A stretch of 64,000 bases of DNA from Aliiroseovarius lamellibrachiae (GTDB lineage: Bacteria; Pseudomonadota; Alphaproteobacteria; Rhodobacterales; Rhodobacteraceae), in contig NZ_JAHEVJ010000003.1 in NCBI RefSeq assembly GCF_018599245.1, positions 171,713 through 235,712 of the forward strand. Direction: 5' to 3'. A program made the position numbers and the translations under genes. The notes below the pieces were generated by a model. That model was not told the DNA's origin. It made no database searches and saw nothing but the letters and a program-made list of their open reading frames with translations. Within the stretch, counting starts at the first letter, position 1. Each line of letters starts with the position of its first letter. Of this stretch, positions 33,690 through 42,906 are shown piece after piece.

Positions 33690-34948
33690 CGCTTGCGCCG
33701 TTTTTAACGCGGGCGGATGCGGAAGGTGACATGGGCCACCTTGGCATTGCGGTGTCGGGGGGCAGTGATTCCACGGCCTTGTTGCTGCTGGCCCAGGATT
33801 GGGCGCAGGATACCGGCAGAAAAATCACCGCGCTGACTGTGGATCACGGGTTGCGCGATGGTGCGAAAGCTGAGGCAGAAGTGGTCGCTCAGCTTTGCGC
33901 CCGTTTGGGCGTGGACCACCATATTCTTACATGGGATGATTGGGACGGGCAGGGCAATTTGCAGGATGCGGCCCGTCAGGCGCGCTATGGATTGTTGGCG
34001 CAAAAGGCGCACGGCTTGGGGATCGATGCGGTTGCGCTTGGGCACACCCATGATGATCAGGCCGAGACGTTTTTGTTGCGGCTGGCACGCGGGTCTGGCG
34101 TGGACGGGCTGTCGGCGATGCGCGCGGATTGGCGCGGGCAGGGCATGCGGTGGCTGCGGCCGGTTTTGACACAACGGCGCGAGGGGCTTCGCGATCTGTT
34201 GCGGGCGCGACATGTTGCGTGGTGCGAGGATCCCTCAAACTTCGATCCCAAATTTGACCGGGTTCAGATGCGTCAGGCGATGGGGGATCTGGCGGATCTT
34301 GGGCTAACGGCGGATCGTTTGGTCACCACAGCGACGGCCATGTCAGAGGCGCGCGCCGTGTTGGAACGCGCGGCCCATCTGGCGGCCAAAGTCTTGTGTC
34401 ATATTGAGGCGGGCGATGTTGTGATCGACCCCGAGGGTTTGATGGATTTGCCGCTGGAAACACGCGACCGCCTTGTGGCGGGCGCACTTGGATTTGTGTC
34501 GGGTGCCACCTATCGCCCGCGCCGGGCCACGTTGACCCGCGCCATTGAGGAAGCATTGGACGGGCAGGCGGCCACGTTGCACGGCTGTCTTTTGTGGCGT
34601 CACAAAACCGGTCTGCGCGTCACGCGGGAATTGTCTGCGGTTGCGGGTTTGGTGGCCGCGCCAAATGCGCTGTGGGATGGCCGTTGGCGCATCAAGGGGG
34701 CTGACGGGCCGACCACAGACGGGCCGACCACAGACAAAACGCGAGAGATTCGCGCCTTGGGCGAGGGGATTTCACAGCTGAAAGACTGGCGCGCGGGCGG
34801 TATTCCGCGCCAAACCCTGATGGTCACCCCCGCCGTTTGGCATCAATCTTGCGTGATTGCGGCCCCAATTGCCCAAGAAAGCGACATTTGGCGGCTAGAA
34901 ACGCGCCCAGAGCAAAATGATTTCGCCGCGTCCTTTTTAACGCATTGA
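33680..34948 (+). CDS. tilS: tRNA(Ile)-lysidine synthase
   Basis: Modifies the anticodon of tRNA(Ile)-CAU to lysidine using ATP and lysine, an essential decoding step. The 422 residues carry the PP-loop signature GIAVSGGSDSTALLLLAQD near residue 22, then LTVDHGLRDGAKAEAEVV and ALGHTHDDQAETFLLRLARG. The GTG at 33680 overlaps the cpoB end; ATG 33731 (MGHLGIAV) is an alternative. A 15-bp tandem duplication encodes GPTTD twice near residue 342. The C-terminal domain is less conserved, as usual. Confidence 0.93.
   Translation: MQLTLAPFLTRADAEGDMGHLGIAVSGGSDSTALLLLAQDWAQDTGRKITALTVDHGLRDGAKAEAEVVAQLCARLGVDHHILTWDDWDGQGNLQDAARQARYGLLAQKAHGLGIDAVALGHTHDDQAETFLLRLARGSGVDGLSAMRADWRGQGMRWLRPVLTQRREGLRDLLRARHVAWCEDPSNFDPKFDRVQMRQAMGDLADLGLTADRLVTTATAMSEARAVLERAAHLAAKVLCHIEAGDVVIDPEGLMDLPLETRDRLVAGALGFVSGATYRPRRATLTRAIEEALDGQAATLHGCLLWRHKTGLRVTRELSAVAGLVAAPNALWDGRWRIKGADGPTTDGPTTDKTREIRALGEGISQLKDWRAGGIPRQTLMVTPAVWHQSCVIAAPIAQESDIWRLETRPEQNDFAASFLTH
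34703..34735 (+). repeat. 15-bp tandem duplication inside tilS
   Basis: GACGGGCCGACCACA occurs twice in direct succession (34703-34717, 34718-34732), followed by GAC. It encodes two Asp-Gly-Pro-Thr-Thr units in a surface linker and keeps the frame. Confidence 0.9.
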
Positions 34949-35024
34949 ACATAGCGGCATGATCCCTATTTTAAGGACTGGCGCTTATTCGACCCAGCGT
35001 CAAAGGCATTAAAGGAGATCCCCC

Positions 35025-36941
35025 TTGGGCAACGCGAGAAATTTCGCTTTTTGGATTGTGCTGTTTTTGCTGATCCTGACCCTGTTCAACCTGTTTTCAA
35101 ACGGGCAGAGCAGCATGGCTTCGTCCAGCGTGAGCTATTCTGAATTTGTGGCTGCTGTGGATGCAGGGCAGGTGCAAACGGCCACGCTAGATGGCGAGAC
35201 GCTGTCGTATCAGGGGGCCGATGGTAAACTTTACCAAACCATTGTTCCCGGCGATGCTGCGATTACCAATCGTTTGCTGGACAAAGGTGTTGAGGTGAAG
35301 GCCGAGCCGCAGCAACAATCAAGCGTCATGAGCCTGCTGACCCTGCTGTTGCCGGTGCTTTTGCTGATCGGCTTTTGGTTCTTTATGATGAACCGGATGC
35401 AAGGCGGTGGCAAAGGCGGCGCGATGGGCTTTGGCAAATCCAAAGCCAAGATGCTGACCGAACGCGAGGGTCGTGTGACCTTTGATGATGTGGCGGGCAT
35501 TGATGAAGCCAAGGAAGAGTTGGAAGAGATTGTCGAGTTTTTGCGCAACCCGCAAAAATTCTCGCGTCTTGGCGGCACCATTCCCAAAGGCGCTTTGCTT
35601 GTTGGCCCTCCCGGCACCGGTAAAACCTTGCTGGCGCGTGCGATTGCGGGCGAGGCGGGCGTGCCCTTCTTCACCATTTCCGGGTCGGATTTTGTGGAAA
35701 TGTTTGTGGGTGTCGGTGCAAGCCGGGTTCGCGACATGTTTGAGCAGGCCAAAAAGAACGCACCCTGTATCGTGTTTATTGATGAGATCGACGCCGTGGG
35801 CCGCTCGCGCGGGGCCGGGTATGGCGGTGGCAACGATGAACGTGAGCAGACGCTGAACCAGCTTTTGGTTGAGATGGACGGCTTTGAAGCCAACGAAGGT
35901 GTGATCATTCTGGCCGCGACCAACCGTCGTGACGTGCTGGACCCGGCGCTGTTGCGTCCGGGGCGGTTTGACCGTCAGGTCACCGTGCCGAACCCAGACA
36001 TCAAAGGTCGTGAGAAGATTTTGGGCGTGCATGCGCGCAAAGTGCCGCTTGGCCCTGATGCAGACATGCGGATCATTGCCCGTGGGACACCTGGATTTTC
36101 CGGTGCGGATCTGGCCAACCTCGTGAACGAAGCGGCGTTGATGGCGGCCCGTGTGGGGCGGCGTTTTGTGACGATGGAAGATTTCGAGAACGCCAAAGAC
36201 AAGGTGATGATGGGGGCCGAACGGCGCTCGATGGTTCTCACCGATGATCAAAAGGAAAAGACGGCTTATCACGAAGCGGGCCACGCTGTGGTTGGTCTGA
36301 AGTTGCCGCAATGTGATCCGGTCTATAAGGCGACGATCATTCCGCGCGGTGGTGCGCTGGGGATGGTTGTGTCTTTGCCAGAGATTGATCGTTTGAACTG
36401 GCACCGGTCGGAATGCGAAGAAAAGCTGGCGATGACGATGGCGGGCAAAGCGGCCGAAATCATCAAATACGGTGAAGACAATGTCTCGAACGGCCCGGCT
36501 GGTGACATCCAGCAGGCGTCAGGCTTGGCGCGCGCGATGGTGATGCGCTGGGGCATGTCGGACAAGGTCGGCAACATTGATTACGCCGAAGCCGCCGAAG
36601 GGTATTCGGGCAATACCGCCGGGTTTTCCGTGTCAGCCAACACCAAAGAGCTGATCGAGGATGAGGTGAAGCGCTTTATCCAGAATGGGTATGACACGGC
36701 GTTTAAAATCTTGTCTGAAAACCAAAACGAGTGGGAGCGTTTGGCGGAGGGTCTTCTTGAGTATGAAACCCTGACGGGCGCTGAAATCCAACGTGTGATG
36801 GATGGTGAACCGCCCCAAAAAGGCGACGATGAGGATGACACGCCGGATGAAGGCACGTCGTCGGTAACGGCAATTCCGAAAACCAAACCCAAGGCCAAGC
36901 CGTCTGGGGATGGTGACATGGAACCGGAACCCACAGCATAA
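35025..36941 (+). CDS. ftsH: ATP-dependent zinc metalloprotease FtsH
   Basis: Inner-membrane AAA+ protease that degrades membrane and regulatory proteins; HflKC, encoded at 16.3 kb, modulates it. The 638 residues have two membrane helices ([19 protein letters not shown] and [20 protein letters not shown]), Walker [21 protein letters not shown], the pore segment [20 protein letters not shown], Walker [12 protein letters not shown], the second region of homology, and the zinc motif HEAGH at 416-420. The start is a TTG, preceded by a very strong AAGGAGAT six bases away, which decides the start. Confidence 0.97.
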   Translation: MGNARNFAFWIVLFLLILTLFNLFSNGQSSMASSSVSYSEFVAAVDAGQVQTATLDGETLSYQGADGKLYQTIVPGDAAITNRLLDKGVEVKAEPQQQSSVMSLLTLLLPVLLLIGFWFFMMNRMQGGGKGGAMGFGKSKAKMLTEREGRVTFDDVAGIDEAKEELEEIVEFLRNPQKFSRLGGTIPKGALLVGPPGTGKTLLARAIAGEAGVPFFTISGSDFVEMFVGVGASRVRDMFEQAKKNAPCIVFIDEIDAVGRSRGAGYGGGNDEREQTLNQLLVEMDGFEANEGVIILAATNRRDVLDPALLRPGRFDRQVTVPNPDIKGREKILGVHARKVPLGPDADMRIIARGTPGFSGADLANLVNEAALMAARVGRRFVTMEDFENAKDKVMMGAERRSMVLTDDQKEKTAYHEAGHAVVGLKLPQCDPVYKATIIPRGGALGMVVSLPEIDRLNWHRSECEEKLAMTMAGKAAEIIKYGEDNVSNGPAGDIQQASGLARAMVMRWGMSDKVGNIDYAEAAEGYSGNTAGFSVSANTKELIEDEVKRFIQNGYDTAFKILSENQNEWERLAEGLLEYETLTGAEIQRVMDGEPPQKGDDEDDTPDEGTSSVTAIPKTKPKAKPSGDGDMEPEPTA

Positions 36942-36968
36942 AATCCCCCTGTGTCACAATCGATTATG

Positions 36969-37003
36969 AAAGCCCCCGTGTCTTTTGACTGGGGGCTTTT
37001 TTT
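36969..37003 (+). terminator. Rho-independent terminator of ftsH
   Basis: AAAGCCCCC and GGGGGCTTTTTTT pair around a loop of about 13 bases, about 30 bp after the ftsH stop. Confidence 0.88.
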
Positions 37004-37140
37004 ATCGGGGATCTTCGACCGGGGGATACCCCCAAAGTGACCCACCCCGGCCGCAGTTTCGTGGTCAAAATGCCCTGGCAACACCTCTTGCAAGCTGAGT
37101 TGAACCACACATCTACGGAGGGTATACTTGGCCGGAACAG

Positions 37141-37872
37141 ATGAATTTTCATGACGCGGCGGGCATTTTTTTGGACGACAATAAATTTTTCAAATTCATT
37201 TGGCGTGTGAATGCGCTCGCGATTGCGGCCATTTTGGTGCTGGCGGCTGTCACCCTGTTTTGGCAGTTTTTGGGAAAAGACGTCTTTGGTCCGCGCCATG
37301 TTACCGATGTGGTCAATGTGGATCCGGCCGATGAGACAATTGTCGAACTGCGATCCATTTCGATTGACGGGCGGGTGGCTGGGGCCAAGCTGTTTCGCGT
37401 CAGCCTGAATACGGAACAAGAATATGATCTGGGTTTTTCATCCAAGGGCAGCAAAGGATCGGTGTTGAACACCGGGTTTTACGACCTTAACACTGGGACC
37501 ATTCAATGGCTGTTTCCGACACAGGATCAGTTGATCACCCATGTTGAAACCCTCTTCACGTCGCGGCATGAAAACGCCAGCCTTTTGGCGCAAAAGCCCG
37601 TGGCGCTTGGACATTTTGTGTCTTTTATTGATCAGGACACCTCGGGGGATAAACGCCTGTCGCCTTCTGATGAGATAAGCGTTCTGGCGATTGGCCCAGA
37701 CGGGCAGGGTGCAAAACGCATTCTGTCTGGGCTGATCCGCGCGCCAAGGGTTCAACCATTGGGGGGAGGAAAAGCGGTGTTGTTCTTTGACACCTCCGAG
37801 GGGCAGCATTCGGCCATTTTCGATTGGGACGAGGGCACGCTTGGCGCAGAATTTACGATTGCATTGCCCTAA
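37141..37872 (+). CDS. Hypothetical membrane-anchored protein; start region possibly frameshifted
   Basis: No family recognised. The 243 residues have one membrane helix (ALAIAAILVLAAVTLFWQFL) near residue 25 and a large periplasmic part with strands such as AGAKLFRVSLNTEQEYDLGF and an EF-hand-like segment, FIDQDTSGDKRLSPSDEISV, that could bind calcium (inference). The ATG at 37141 has no ribosome-binding site. A strong GGAGGG instead precedes TTG 37128, whose frame (LAGTDEFS) stops at once. Removing one T from the TTTT at 37146-37149 would join LAGTDEF directly to HDAAGIFLDD. The real N-terminus is therefore uncertain. Confidence 0.65.
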   Translation: MNFHDAAGIFLDDNKFFKFIWRVNALAIAAILVLAAVTLFWQFLGKDVFGPRHVTDVVNVDPADETIVELRSISIDGRVAGAKLFRVSLNTEQEYDLGFSSKGSKGSVLNTGFYDLNTGTIQWLFPTQDQLITHVETLFTSRHENASLLAQKPVALGHFVSFIDQDTSGDKRLSPSDEISVLAIGPDGQGAKRILSGLIRAPRVQPLGGGKAVLFFDTSEGQHSAIFDWDEGTLGAEFTIALP

Positions 37873-38114
37873 TCTGAGCGGGGGTGCGTGCTGGGGATCG
37901 CCAGAGCATTTTCATTCACAGGTCTCGCTTGTTCATTGTCTTTCGCGCCGCTCAAACGCGAAAAGCGATAGCAGATGCACCTATGAAAACGGGAACCGCT
38001 TTCGATTTGATTTGATCGGTGCGCGTTGGGGTGCTAATCGCCGCGCACTGACGATAAGGCGCGCCGAACGGCGGGCCAGATGACTGTCAGTTGCCTCACC
38101 CAAAGGACATTCAA
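37873..38114. other. Intergenic region before the amidotransferase gene
   Basis: No gene or clear terminator seen. It should hold the promoter for the gene at 38115; the segment AAAGGACATTCAA just before that ATG is a good ribosome-binding site. Confidence 0.3.
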
Positions 38115-38816
38115 ATGCACCGTCGTATCGCCATCTATCTGACCTGCACCGATGACAGCGTGTTAAAGGCGCAGTTCCCAAACTATGCGCAAATGCTAGA
38201 GACAGTGTTGTCGCCGCATTTGCCCAAAGCGGTGTTTGAGCATTTTGATGTGACAACGGGTGTGTTCCCCGACGATCCAACCGCGTTTGATGCTGTGGTT
38301 GTGACCGGGTCCGTGGCGAATGTGTCGGATGACTTGCCGTGGATGGAAACGCTTTTTGAACACATCCGTAAAATGGACGCCGCGAAAACCAAGCTTTTGG
38401 GGATCTGTTTTGGGCATCAAGCCATTGCCACGGCGTTGGGGGGACGGGTGGAGCCGCGAGAGGTGAACCTTGGCGCCCCACAGATTGCCATTGGCGCAGC
38501 GCGGGAATGGATGGTTCCAGAACGCGAGACGCTGTCGCTTTTTGCCGGGAATTTCCAACAGGTTGTTGAGCTGCCGGATGGGATGCGGGTGTTGGCTGGA
38601 TCTGTGAAGTGCCCCAACACATTGACCGAAAAGGGAAATCACGTCCTTTCCATGCAATACCACCCGGAGTTTTCGGCCGAGTATATGCGGGGCTATGTCG
38701 CGCTGGTTGAGGATAAGGTTGGCCAAGCGATCTGTGACGCCGCCTTGGCAGAGATTGACACTGGCCATGACGGAGCCCTTTTTGGCCGATGGGCGGCACA
38801 GTTTTTAGCGGGCTAA
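38115..38816 (+). CDS. Class I glutamine amidotransferase-like protein
   Basis: Stand-alone glutaminase-type protein of 233 residues. The nucleophile elbow is GICFGHQAIA near residue 104, and the catalytic His-Glu pair is in YHPEFS near residue 185, so the triad looks complete. This group includes proteins that act on gamma-glutamyl compounds or feed ammonia to a partner; the substrate cannot be told here. The ATG at 38115 with AAAGGAC upstream is preferred over one 24 bases earlier. It stands alone between an unknown gene and the fhs-folD cluster. Confidence 0.82.
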   Translation: MHRRIAIYLTCTDDSVLKAQFPNYAQMLETVLSPHLPKAVFEHFDVTTGVFPDDPTAFDAVVVTGSVANVSDDLPWMETLFEHIRKMDAAKTKLLGICFGHQAIATALGGRVEPREVNLGAPQIAIGAAREWMVPERETLSLFAGNFQQVVELPDGMRVLAGSVKCPNTLTEKGNHVLSMQYHPEFSAEYMRGYVALVEDKVGQAICDAALAEIDTGHDGALFGRWAAQFLAG

Positions 38817-38859
38817 AGCATGAGCTGGCGCGCAAGGCTGGCACACACGTCTGGCGCGC

Positions 38860-38892
38860 TTGACGAAACCCCTCAAGGCTTGCCTTTATAAT
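38860..38892 (+). promoter_or_regulatory. Possible promoter for fhs
   Basis: A perfect TATAAT (38887-38892) lies 21 bp after TTGACG (38860-38865). The -10 is excellent but the spacing is longer than the usual 16-18 bp, so the true -35 may differ. Transcription from here would give a leader of about 240 nt before fhs. Confidence 0.35.
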
Positions 38893-38936
38893 TTCTGACG
38901 TATCCCCGAAATCACGGAGCTGCTGGGGCAAGGTCC

Positions 38937-38999
38937 GGCGACTCGCAGTCGCCAATCAGCACGAAACAGCGGTAGCGCAAACGAAACTTTGCCGCTTTT
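38937..38999 (+). promoter_or_regulatory. Two hairpins in the fhs leader
   Basis: GGCGACT-CGC-AGTCGCC (38937-38953) is a perfect 7-bp stem. A second structure pairs AGCGG (38968-38972) with CCGCT (38992-38996) and CAAA with TTTG inside it, and ends in TTTT. Together they look like a structured leader with a weak terminator; alternatively the second hairpin ends the upstream amidotransferase transcript. No known riboswitch class was recognised. Confidence 0.4.
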
Positions 39000-39141
39000 C
39001 GGGGGCCAAACGGAATACCACTGTATGTCAAAGCGACGAATTCGGGGGGGATTATGTCGGATTCCATCCTGTGTGAAATCAAAAGCCCAGATATTGAGGG
39101 TGCAGATATAAGATCGCAGCCCACATCTCAAGGGAACCAGC

Positions 39142-40818
39142 ATGAGCTATAAATCCGACATCGAAATTGCCCGCGAAGCAAAGAAACGCCCGATCAAAGA
39201 GATCGGCGAAAAGATTGGCATCGCGTATGAGCACCTGATGCCATACGGCCACGACAAGGCCAAAGTCAGCCAAGAGTTCATCAACTCGGTCCAGGACCGC
39301 ACCGATGGCAAGCTGATCCTTGTGACAGCGATCAACCCGACCCCTGCGGGCGAAGGCAAAACCACGACCACTGTTGGTCTGGGTGACGGTCTGAACCGCA
39401 TCGGCAAAAACGCGATGGTGTGTATTCGCGAAGCGTCCTTGGGTCCGAACTTTGGCATGAAGGGCGGGGCCGCTGGCGGTGGTTACGCGCAAGTTGTGCC
39501 GATGGAAGAAATGAACCTGCATTTCACAGGCGACTTCCACGCGATCACCTCTGCCCACTCGCTCTTGTCGGCCATGATCGACAACCACATCTATTGGGGC
39601 AATGAGCTGGAGATTGACGAGCGTCGTGTGGCGTGGCGTCGTGTGGTCGACATGAATGACCGTGCCCTGCGTGACATCGTTGTGTCGCTGGGTGGCGTTT
39701 CAAACGGCTTCCCACGTCAGACCGGTTTTGACATCACTGTGGCGTCCGAAGTTATGGCGATCCTGTGCCTGTCCGACGATCTGCAAGACCTGCAAAAACG
39801 TCTGGGCGACATCATTGTGGCCTATACCCGCAAGCGCACGCCAATCTATTGCCGTGACATTGGTGCGGATGGCGCGATGACTGTGCTTTTGAAAGACGCG
39901 ATGCAGCCAAACCTGGTGCAAACGCTGGAAAACAACGCAGCCTTTGTGCACGGCGGCCCATTTGCCAACATCGCCCACGGGTGTAACTCGGTTATTGCCA
40001 CCAAAACCGCGCTGAAGCTGACCGACTATGTGGTCACCGAGGCTGGTTTCGGCGCTGACTTGGGTGCTGAGAAGTTCATGAACATCAAATGCCGCAAAGC
40101 GGGCTTGGCCCCGTCGGTTGTGGTCTTGGTTGCCACTGTGCGGGCGATGAAAATGAACGGCGGCGTTGCGAAAGCCGATCTGGGTGCAGAGAATGTTGAC
40201 GCCGTTGAAAGCGGTTGTGCCAACCTTGGCCGTCACATTGAAAACCTGAAATCGTTTGGCGTGCCGGTTGTGGTTGCGATCAACCACTTTGTCACCGACA
40301 CCGATGCCGAAGTGCAGGCCGTGAAAGACTACGTGGAGACCCACGGTTCTGAGGCGATCCTGTCGCGTCACTGGGAGTTGGGGTCTGAAGGCTCTGCTGA
40401 TCTGGCGACCCGTGTTGCTGAAATCGCTGACGCGGACACCGGCAGCTTTGCACCGATCTATCCTGACGAGATGCCTTTGATGGAGAAAATCGAAACCATC
40501 GCCAAGCGCATTTACCGTGCGGACGAAGTTTTGGCCGACCAAAAAGTGCGCAACCAGTTGAAAGAATGGGAAGATGCTGGATACGGCAACCTGCCGGTCT
40601 GTATGGCGAAAACCCAATACAGCTTCTCAACTGATCCAACATTGCGCGGCGCACCAACCGGTCACTCTGTGCCGGTTCGCGAAGTGCGCCTGTCGGCCGG
40701 TGCTGGTTTCATCGTGGTTGTCTGTGGTGACATCATGACCATGCCGGGCCTGCCACGCACACCTGCGGCGATGACCATTGGTCTGAACTCTGATGGCGAA
40801 ATTGAGGGTCTTTTCTAA
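39142..40818 (+). CDS. fhs: Formate--tetrahydrofolate ligase
   Basis: Makes 10-formyltetrahydrofolate from formate, THF and ATP, feeding the one-carbon pool; in Rhodobacterales it also takes part in the oxidation and assimilation of methyl groups. The 558 residues show the P-loop [20 protein letters not shown] near residue 70, [20 protein letters not shown] and, near the end, [20 protein letters not shown]. The start at 39142 follows AAGGGAACCAGC. Two folD genes follow, so the formyl product can be passed on to methenyl- and methylene-THF by neighbouring enzymes. Confidence 0.98.
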   Translation: MSYKSDIEIAREAKKRPIKEIGEKIGIAYEHLMPYGHDKAKVSQEFINSVQDRTDGKLILVTAINPTPAGEGKTTTTVGLGDGLNRIGKNAMVCIREASLGPNFGMKGGAAGGGYAQVVPMEEMNLHFTGDFHAITSAHSLLSAMIDNHIYWGNELEIDERRVAWRRVVDMNDRALRDIVVSLGGVSNGFPRQTGFDITVASEVMAILCLSDDLQDLQKRLGDIIVAYTRKRTPIYCRDIGADGAMTVLLKDAMQPNLVQTLENNAAFVHGGPFANIAHGCNSVIATKTALKLTDYVVTEAGFGADLGAEKFMNIKCRKAGLAPSVVVLVATVRAMKMNGGVAKADLGAENVDAVESGCANLGRHIENLKSFGVPVVVAINHFVTDTDAEVQAVKDYVETHGSEAILSRHWELGSEGSADLATRVAEIADADTGSFAPIYPDEMPLMEKIETIAKRIYRADEVLADQKVRNQLKEWEDAGYGNLPVCMAKTQYSFSTDPTLRGAPTGHSVPVREVRLSAGAGFIVVVCGDIMTMPGLPRTPAAMTIGLNSDGEIEGLF

Positions 40819-40828
40819 GACACTTGAC

Positions 40829-40852
40829 CAAGGGGGGCGACGCGCCCCCCTT
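40829..40852 (+). terminator. Strong hairpin between fhs and folD
   Basis: AAGGGGGGCG-ACG-CGCCCCCCTT is a perfect 10-bp stem 11 bp after the fhs stop. It lacks a T-run, so it may protect the fhs mRNA end or cause partial termination rather than act as a full terminator. Confidence 0.55.
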
Positions 40853-40910
40853 ACACTTTCTAAGAACTGTCTGAGCGATTCGAACGCCCTCAGACAAAGG
40901 ACAAAACCAC

Positions 40911-41792
40911 ATGAGCGCAACAATTATCGACGGCAAATCCATTGCCGCAAAACTCCGTGATGACGTGGCCGTGCGCGCCGGTGAACTTGCGGATAAAGGC
41001 TGGCAGCCCAAACTGGTGTCCCTTTCCGTGGGGGACGTGGCCGCGGCAGAGCTTTATGTGCGCAACCAGCAAAAATCAGCGGAAAGCGCAGGGGTTCAGT
41101 TTGAGGCGCGCAACTATGATGCGGACACTTCGCTTGAGCAACTGACCGGGATTATTCAGGGGTTGAACGCCGATCCGCGCGTGAATGGGATCATCATTCA
41201 GCGCCCCTTGCCGGATCATATTCCGGTGAAAACCTTTCAAAAACTTGTGCATCCGCTGAAAGATGTGGAAGGCATGCACCCCGCCTCGATCGGCAATATT
41301 GTCTATAATGATCTGGCGCTTGGGCCATGTACGGCTGTGGCCGCCGTAGAGATCCTGAAAACTCTGCCCATTGATATCGAAGGTCTGAATGTGACCGTGA
41401 TTGGCCATTCGGAAATCGTCGGCAAACCAATTGCGTTCCTGTTGATGGGCCTTGGGGCGACTGTGACGGTGTGTCACCACTTGACCCGCTCGGTTGCGAT
41501 GCATTCACGCGCAGCGGACGCGGTGTTTGTCGCTGTTGGCGTGCCCGGTCTGGTCACCGGCGAGATGTTGAAACCCGGCTGTGCGGTGATTGACATTGGC
41601 ATCAACCGGGTGGACGGCAAAACCGTGGGCGATGCCGATTGGGACAGCTGTCGCGAAGTGGCTGGCTGGATCACCCCGGTGCCCGGCGGTGTTGGTCCAG
41701 TGACCGTTGCCACCCTCATGTCAAACGCGGTACATGCGACTGAAATGCAAATGAACCACTATCGGGACAGTTACGCCCACACGGATTATTAA
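40911..41792 (+). CDS. FolD-like protein with altered catalytic residues
   Basis: Belongs to the methylene-THF dehydrogenase / methenyl-THF cyclohydrolase family (293 residues, normal length). The THF side shows [14 protein letters not shown], where the Lys of YVxxK (Lys54 in E. coli FolD) is Gln53, and KDVEGMHP, where the catalytic Asp (Asp121) is Glu120; the Gln of the third catalytic position is kept (Gln97). The NAD(P) side has [20 protein letters not shown] and the usual [17 protein letters not shown]. Loss of the Lys is expected to remove cyclohydrolase activity, so this may be a dehydrogenase-only or regulatory paralog (inference). It lies 11 bp before the canonical folD. Confidence 0.88.
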   Translation: MSATIIDGKSIAAKLRDDVAVRAGELADKGWQPKLVSLSVGDVAAAELYVRNQQKSAESAGVQFEARNYDADTSLEQLTGIIQGLNADPRVNGIIIQRPLPDHIPVKTFQKLVHPLKDVEGMHPASIGNIVYNDLALGPCTAVAAVEILKTLPIDIEGLNVTVIGHSEIVGKPIAFLLMGLGATVTVCHHLTRSVAMHSRAADAVFVAVGVPGLVTGEMLKPGCAVIDIGINRVDGKTVGDADWDSCREVAGWITPVPGGVGPVTVATLMSNAVHATEMQMNHYRDSYAHTDY

Positions 41793-41803
41793 GGAGAGGT
41801 CTG

Positions 41804-42706
41804 ATGACAGCCGAGATCATTGACGGAAAGGCGTTTGCCGCCACGGTGCGCGAAAAAGTTGCTGCCCATGTCACCCGTTTGAAGGACGAAAACGGCATCA
41901 CACCTGGTTTGGCCGTGGTGTTGGTGGGCGAAGATCCCGCAAGCCAGGTCTATGTGCGTTCGAAGGGCAAGCAGACCGTGGAATGTGGGATGAATTCCTA
42001 TGAACACAAACTGGATGCAAAGACCTCTGAAGCAGATTTGCTGGCGCTGATTGACACGCTGAATGCGGATCCTGCTGTGCATGGTATCTTGGTGCAGCTG
42101 CCGTTGCCGGGACATCTGAACGAAGATCTGGTGATCAACTCCATTGATCCTGCCAAGGACGTGGACGGGTTTCACATCTCGAACGTGGGCCTGTTGGGAA
42201 CGGGTCAGAAATCCATGGTGCCCTGCACACCTTTGGGCTGTCTGATGATGCTGCGCGATCACCACGGTAGCCTGTCCGGGCTGAACGCCGTTGTGGTGGG
42301 CCGCTCAAACATCGTAGGCAAGCCAATGGCACAGCTTTTGCTGGGCGACAGCTGCACCGTGACCATCGCGCATAGCCGCACCAAAGACCTGCCAGACGTT
42401 GTGCGCCGCGCCGACATCGTTGTCGCCGCTGTGGGCCGCCCCGAAATGGTGCCGGGCGACTGGATCAAAGACGGGGCCACCGTGATTGATGTGGGTATCA
42501 ACCGCATCCCTGCGCCGGAAAAAGGCGAAGGCAAGATGAAGCTGGTTGGTGACGTTGACTTCGCATCCGCGTCACAGGTTGCCGGTGCGATTACCCCGGT
42601 TCCGGGCGGCGTTGGCCCCATGACCATCGCCTGTTTGCTGGCCAATACGCTGACCGCGTGTTGCCGGGCAAATGGCTTGGTGGAACCAGAGGGTCTGACC
42701 GCCTAA
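41804..42706 (+). CDS. folD: Bifunctional methylene-THF dehydrogenase / methenyl-THF cyclohydrolase
   Basis: Interconverts methylene-, methenyl- and 10-formyl-THF. The 300 residues keep every catalytic position: Tyr50 and Lys54 (VYVRSKGKQ), the Gln in VQLPLP, and Asp in KDVDGFH, followed by [20 protein letters not shown] and [20 protein letters not shown]. It lies directly after the divergent paralog and downstream of fhs, so the three probably form a one-carbon unit, although a hairpin follows fhs. The start follows AAGGAGAG. Confidence 0.97.
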   Translation: MTAEIIDGKAFAATVREKVAAHVTRLKDENGITPGLAVVLVGEDPASQVYVRSKGKQTVECGMNSYEHKLDAKTSEADLLALIDTLNADPAVHGILVQLPLPGHLNEDLVINSIDPAKDVDGFHISNVGLLGTGQKSMVPCTPLGCLMMLRDHHGSLSGLNAVVVGRSNIVGKPMAQLLLGDSCTVTIAHSRTKDLPDVVRRADIVVAAVGRPEMVPGDWIKDGATVIDVGINRIPAPEKGEGKMKLVGDVDFASASQVAGAITPVPGGVGPMTIACLLANTLTACCRANGLVEPEGLTA

Positions 42707-42734
42707 TCAGTGGTAATACACTGTTTCTAAATCT

Positions 42735-42774
42735 AAAAAGGGGTGGGCCGGATGACCGGAACATCCCTTTTTTT
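42735..42774 (+). terminator. Rho-independent terminator of folD
   Basis: AAAAAGGGGTG and CATCCCTTTTTTT pair around an inner CCGG-ATGA-CCGG stem, 28 bp after the folD stop. Confidence 0.85.
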
Positions 42775-42906
42775 GATGGAGACAACTCAAAATAAACACC
42801 CTCTCGGGTAGATGCGTAAAATTTGAATGAATTTTTTTGCCGCCCTAACGCCCCGTTCATCTCCTTTGCTTAGGTTCCGAATGGAAACCGATTGAAGGGG
42901 ATTGAA

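Noticed and set aside
40911..42706. Two folD genes as an assembly duplication
   Set aside because: The two differ in most positions, including catalytic residues, so they are old paralogs.
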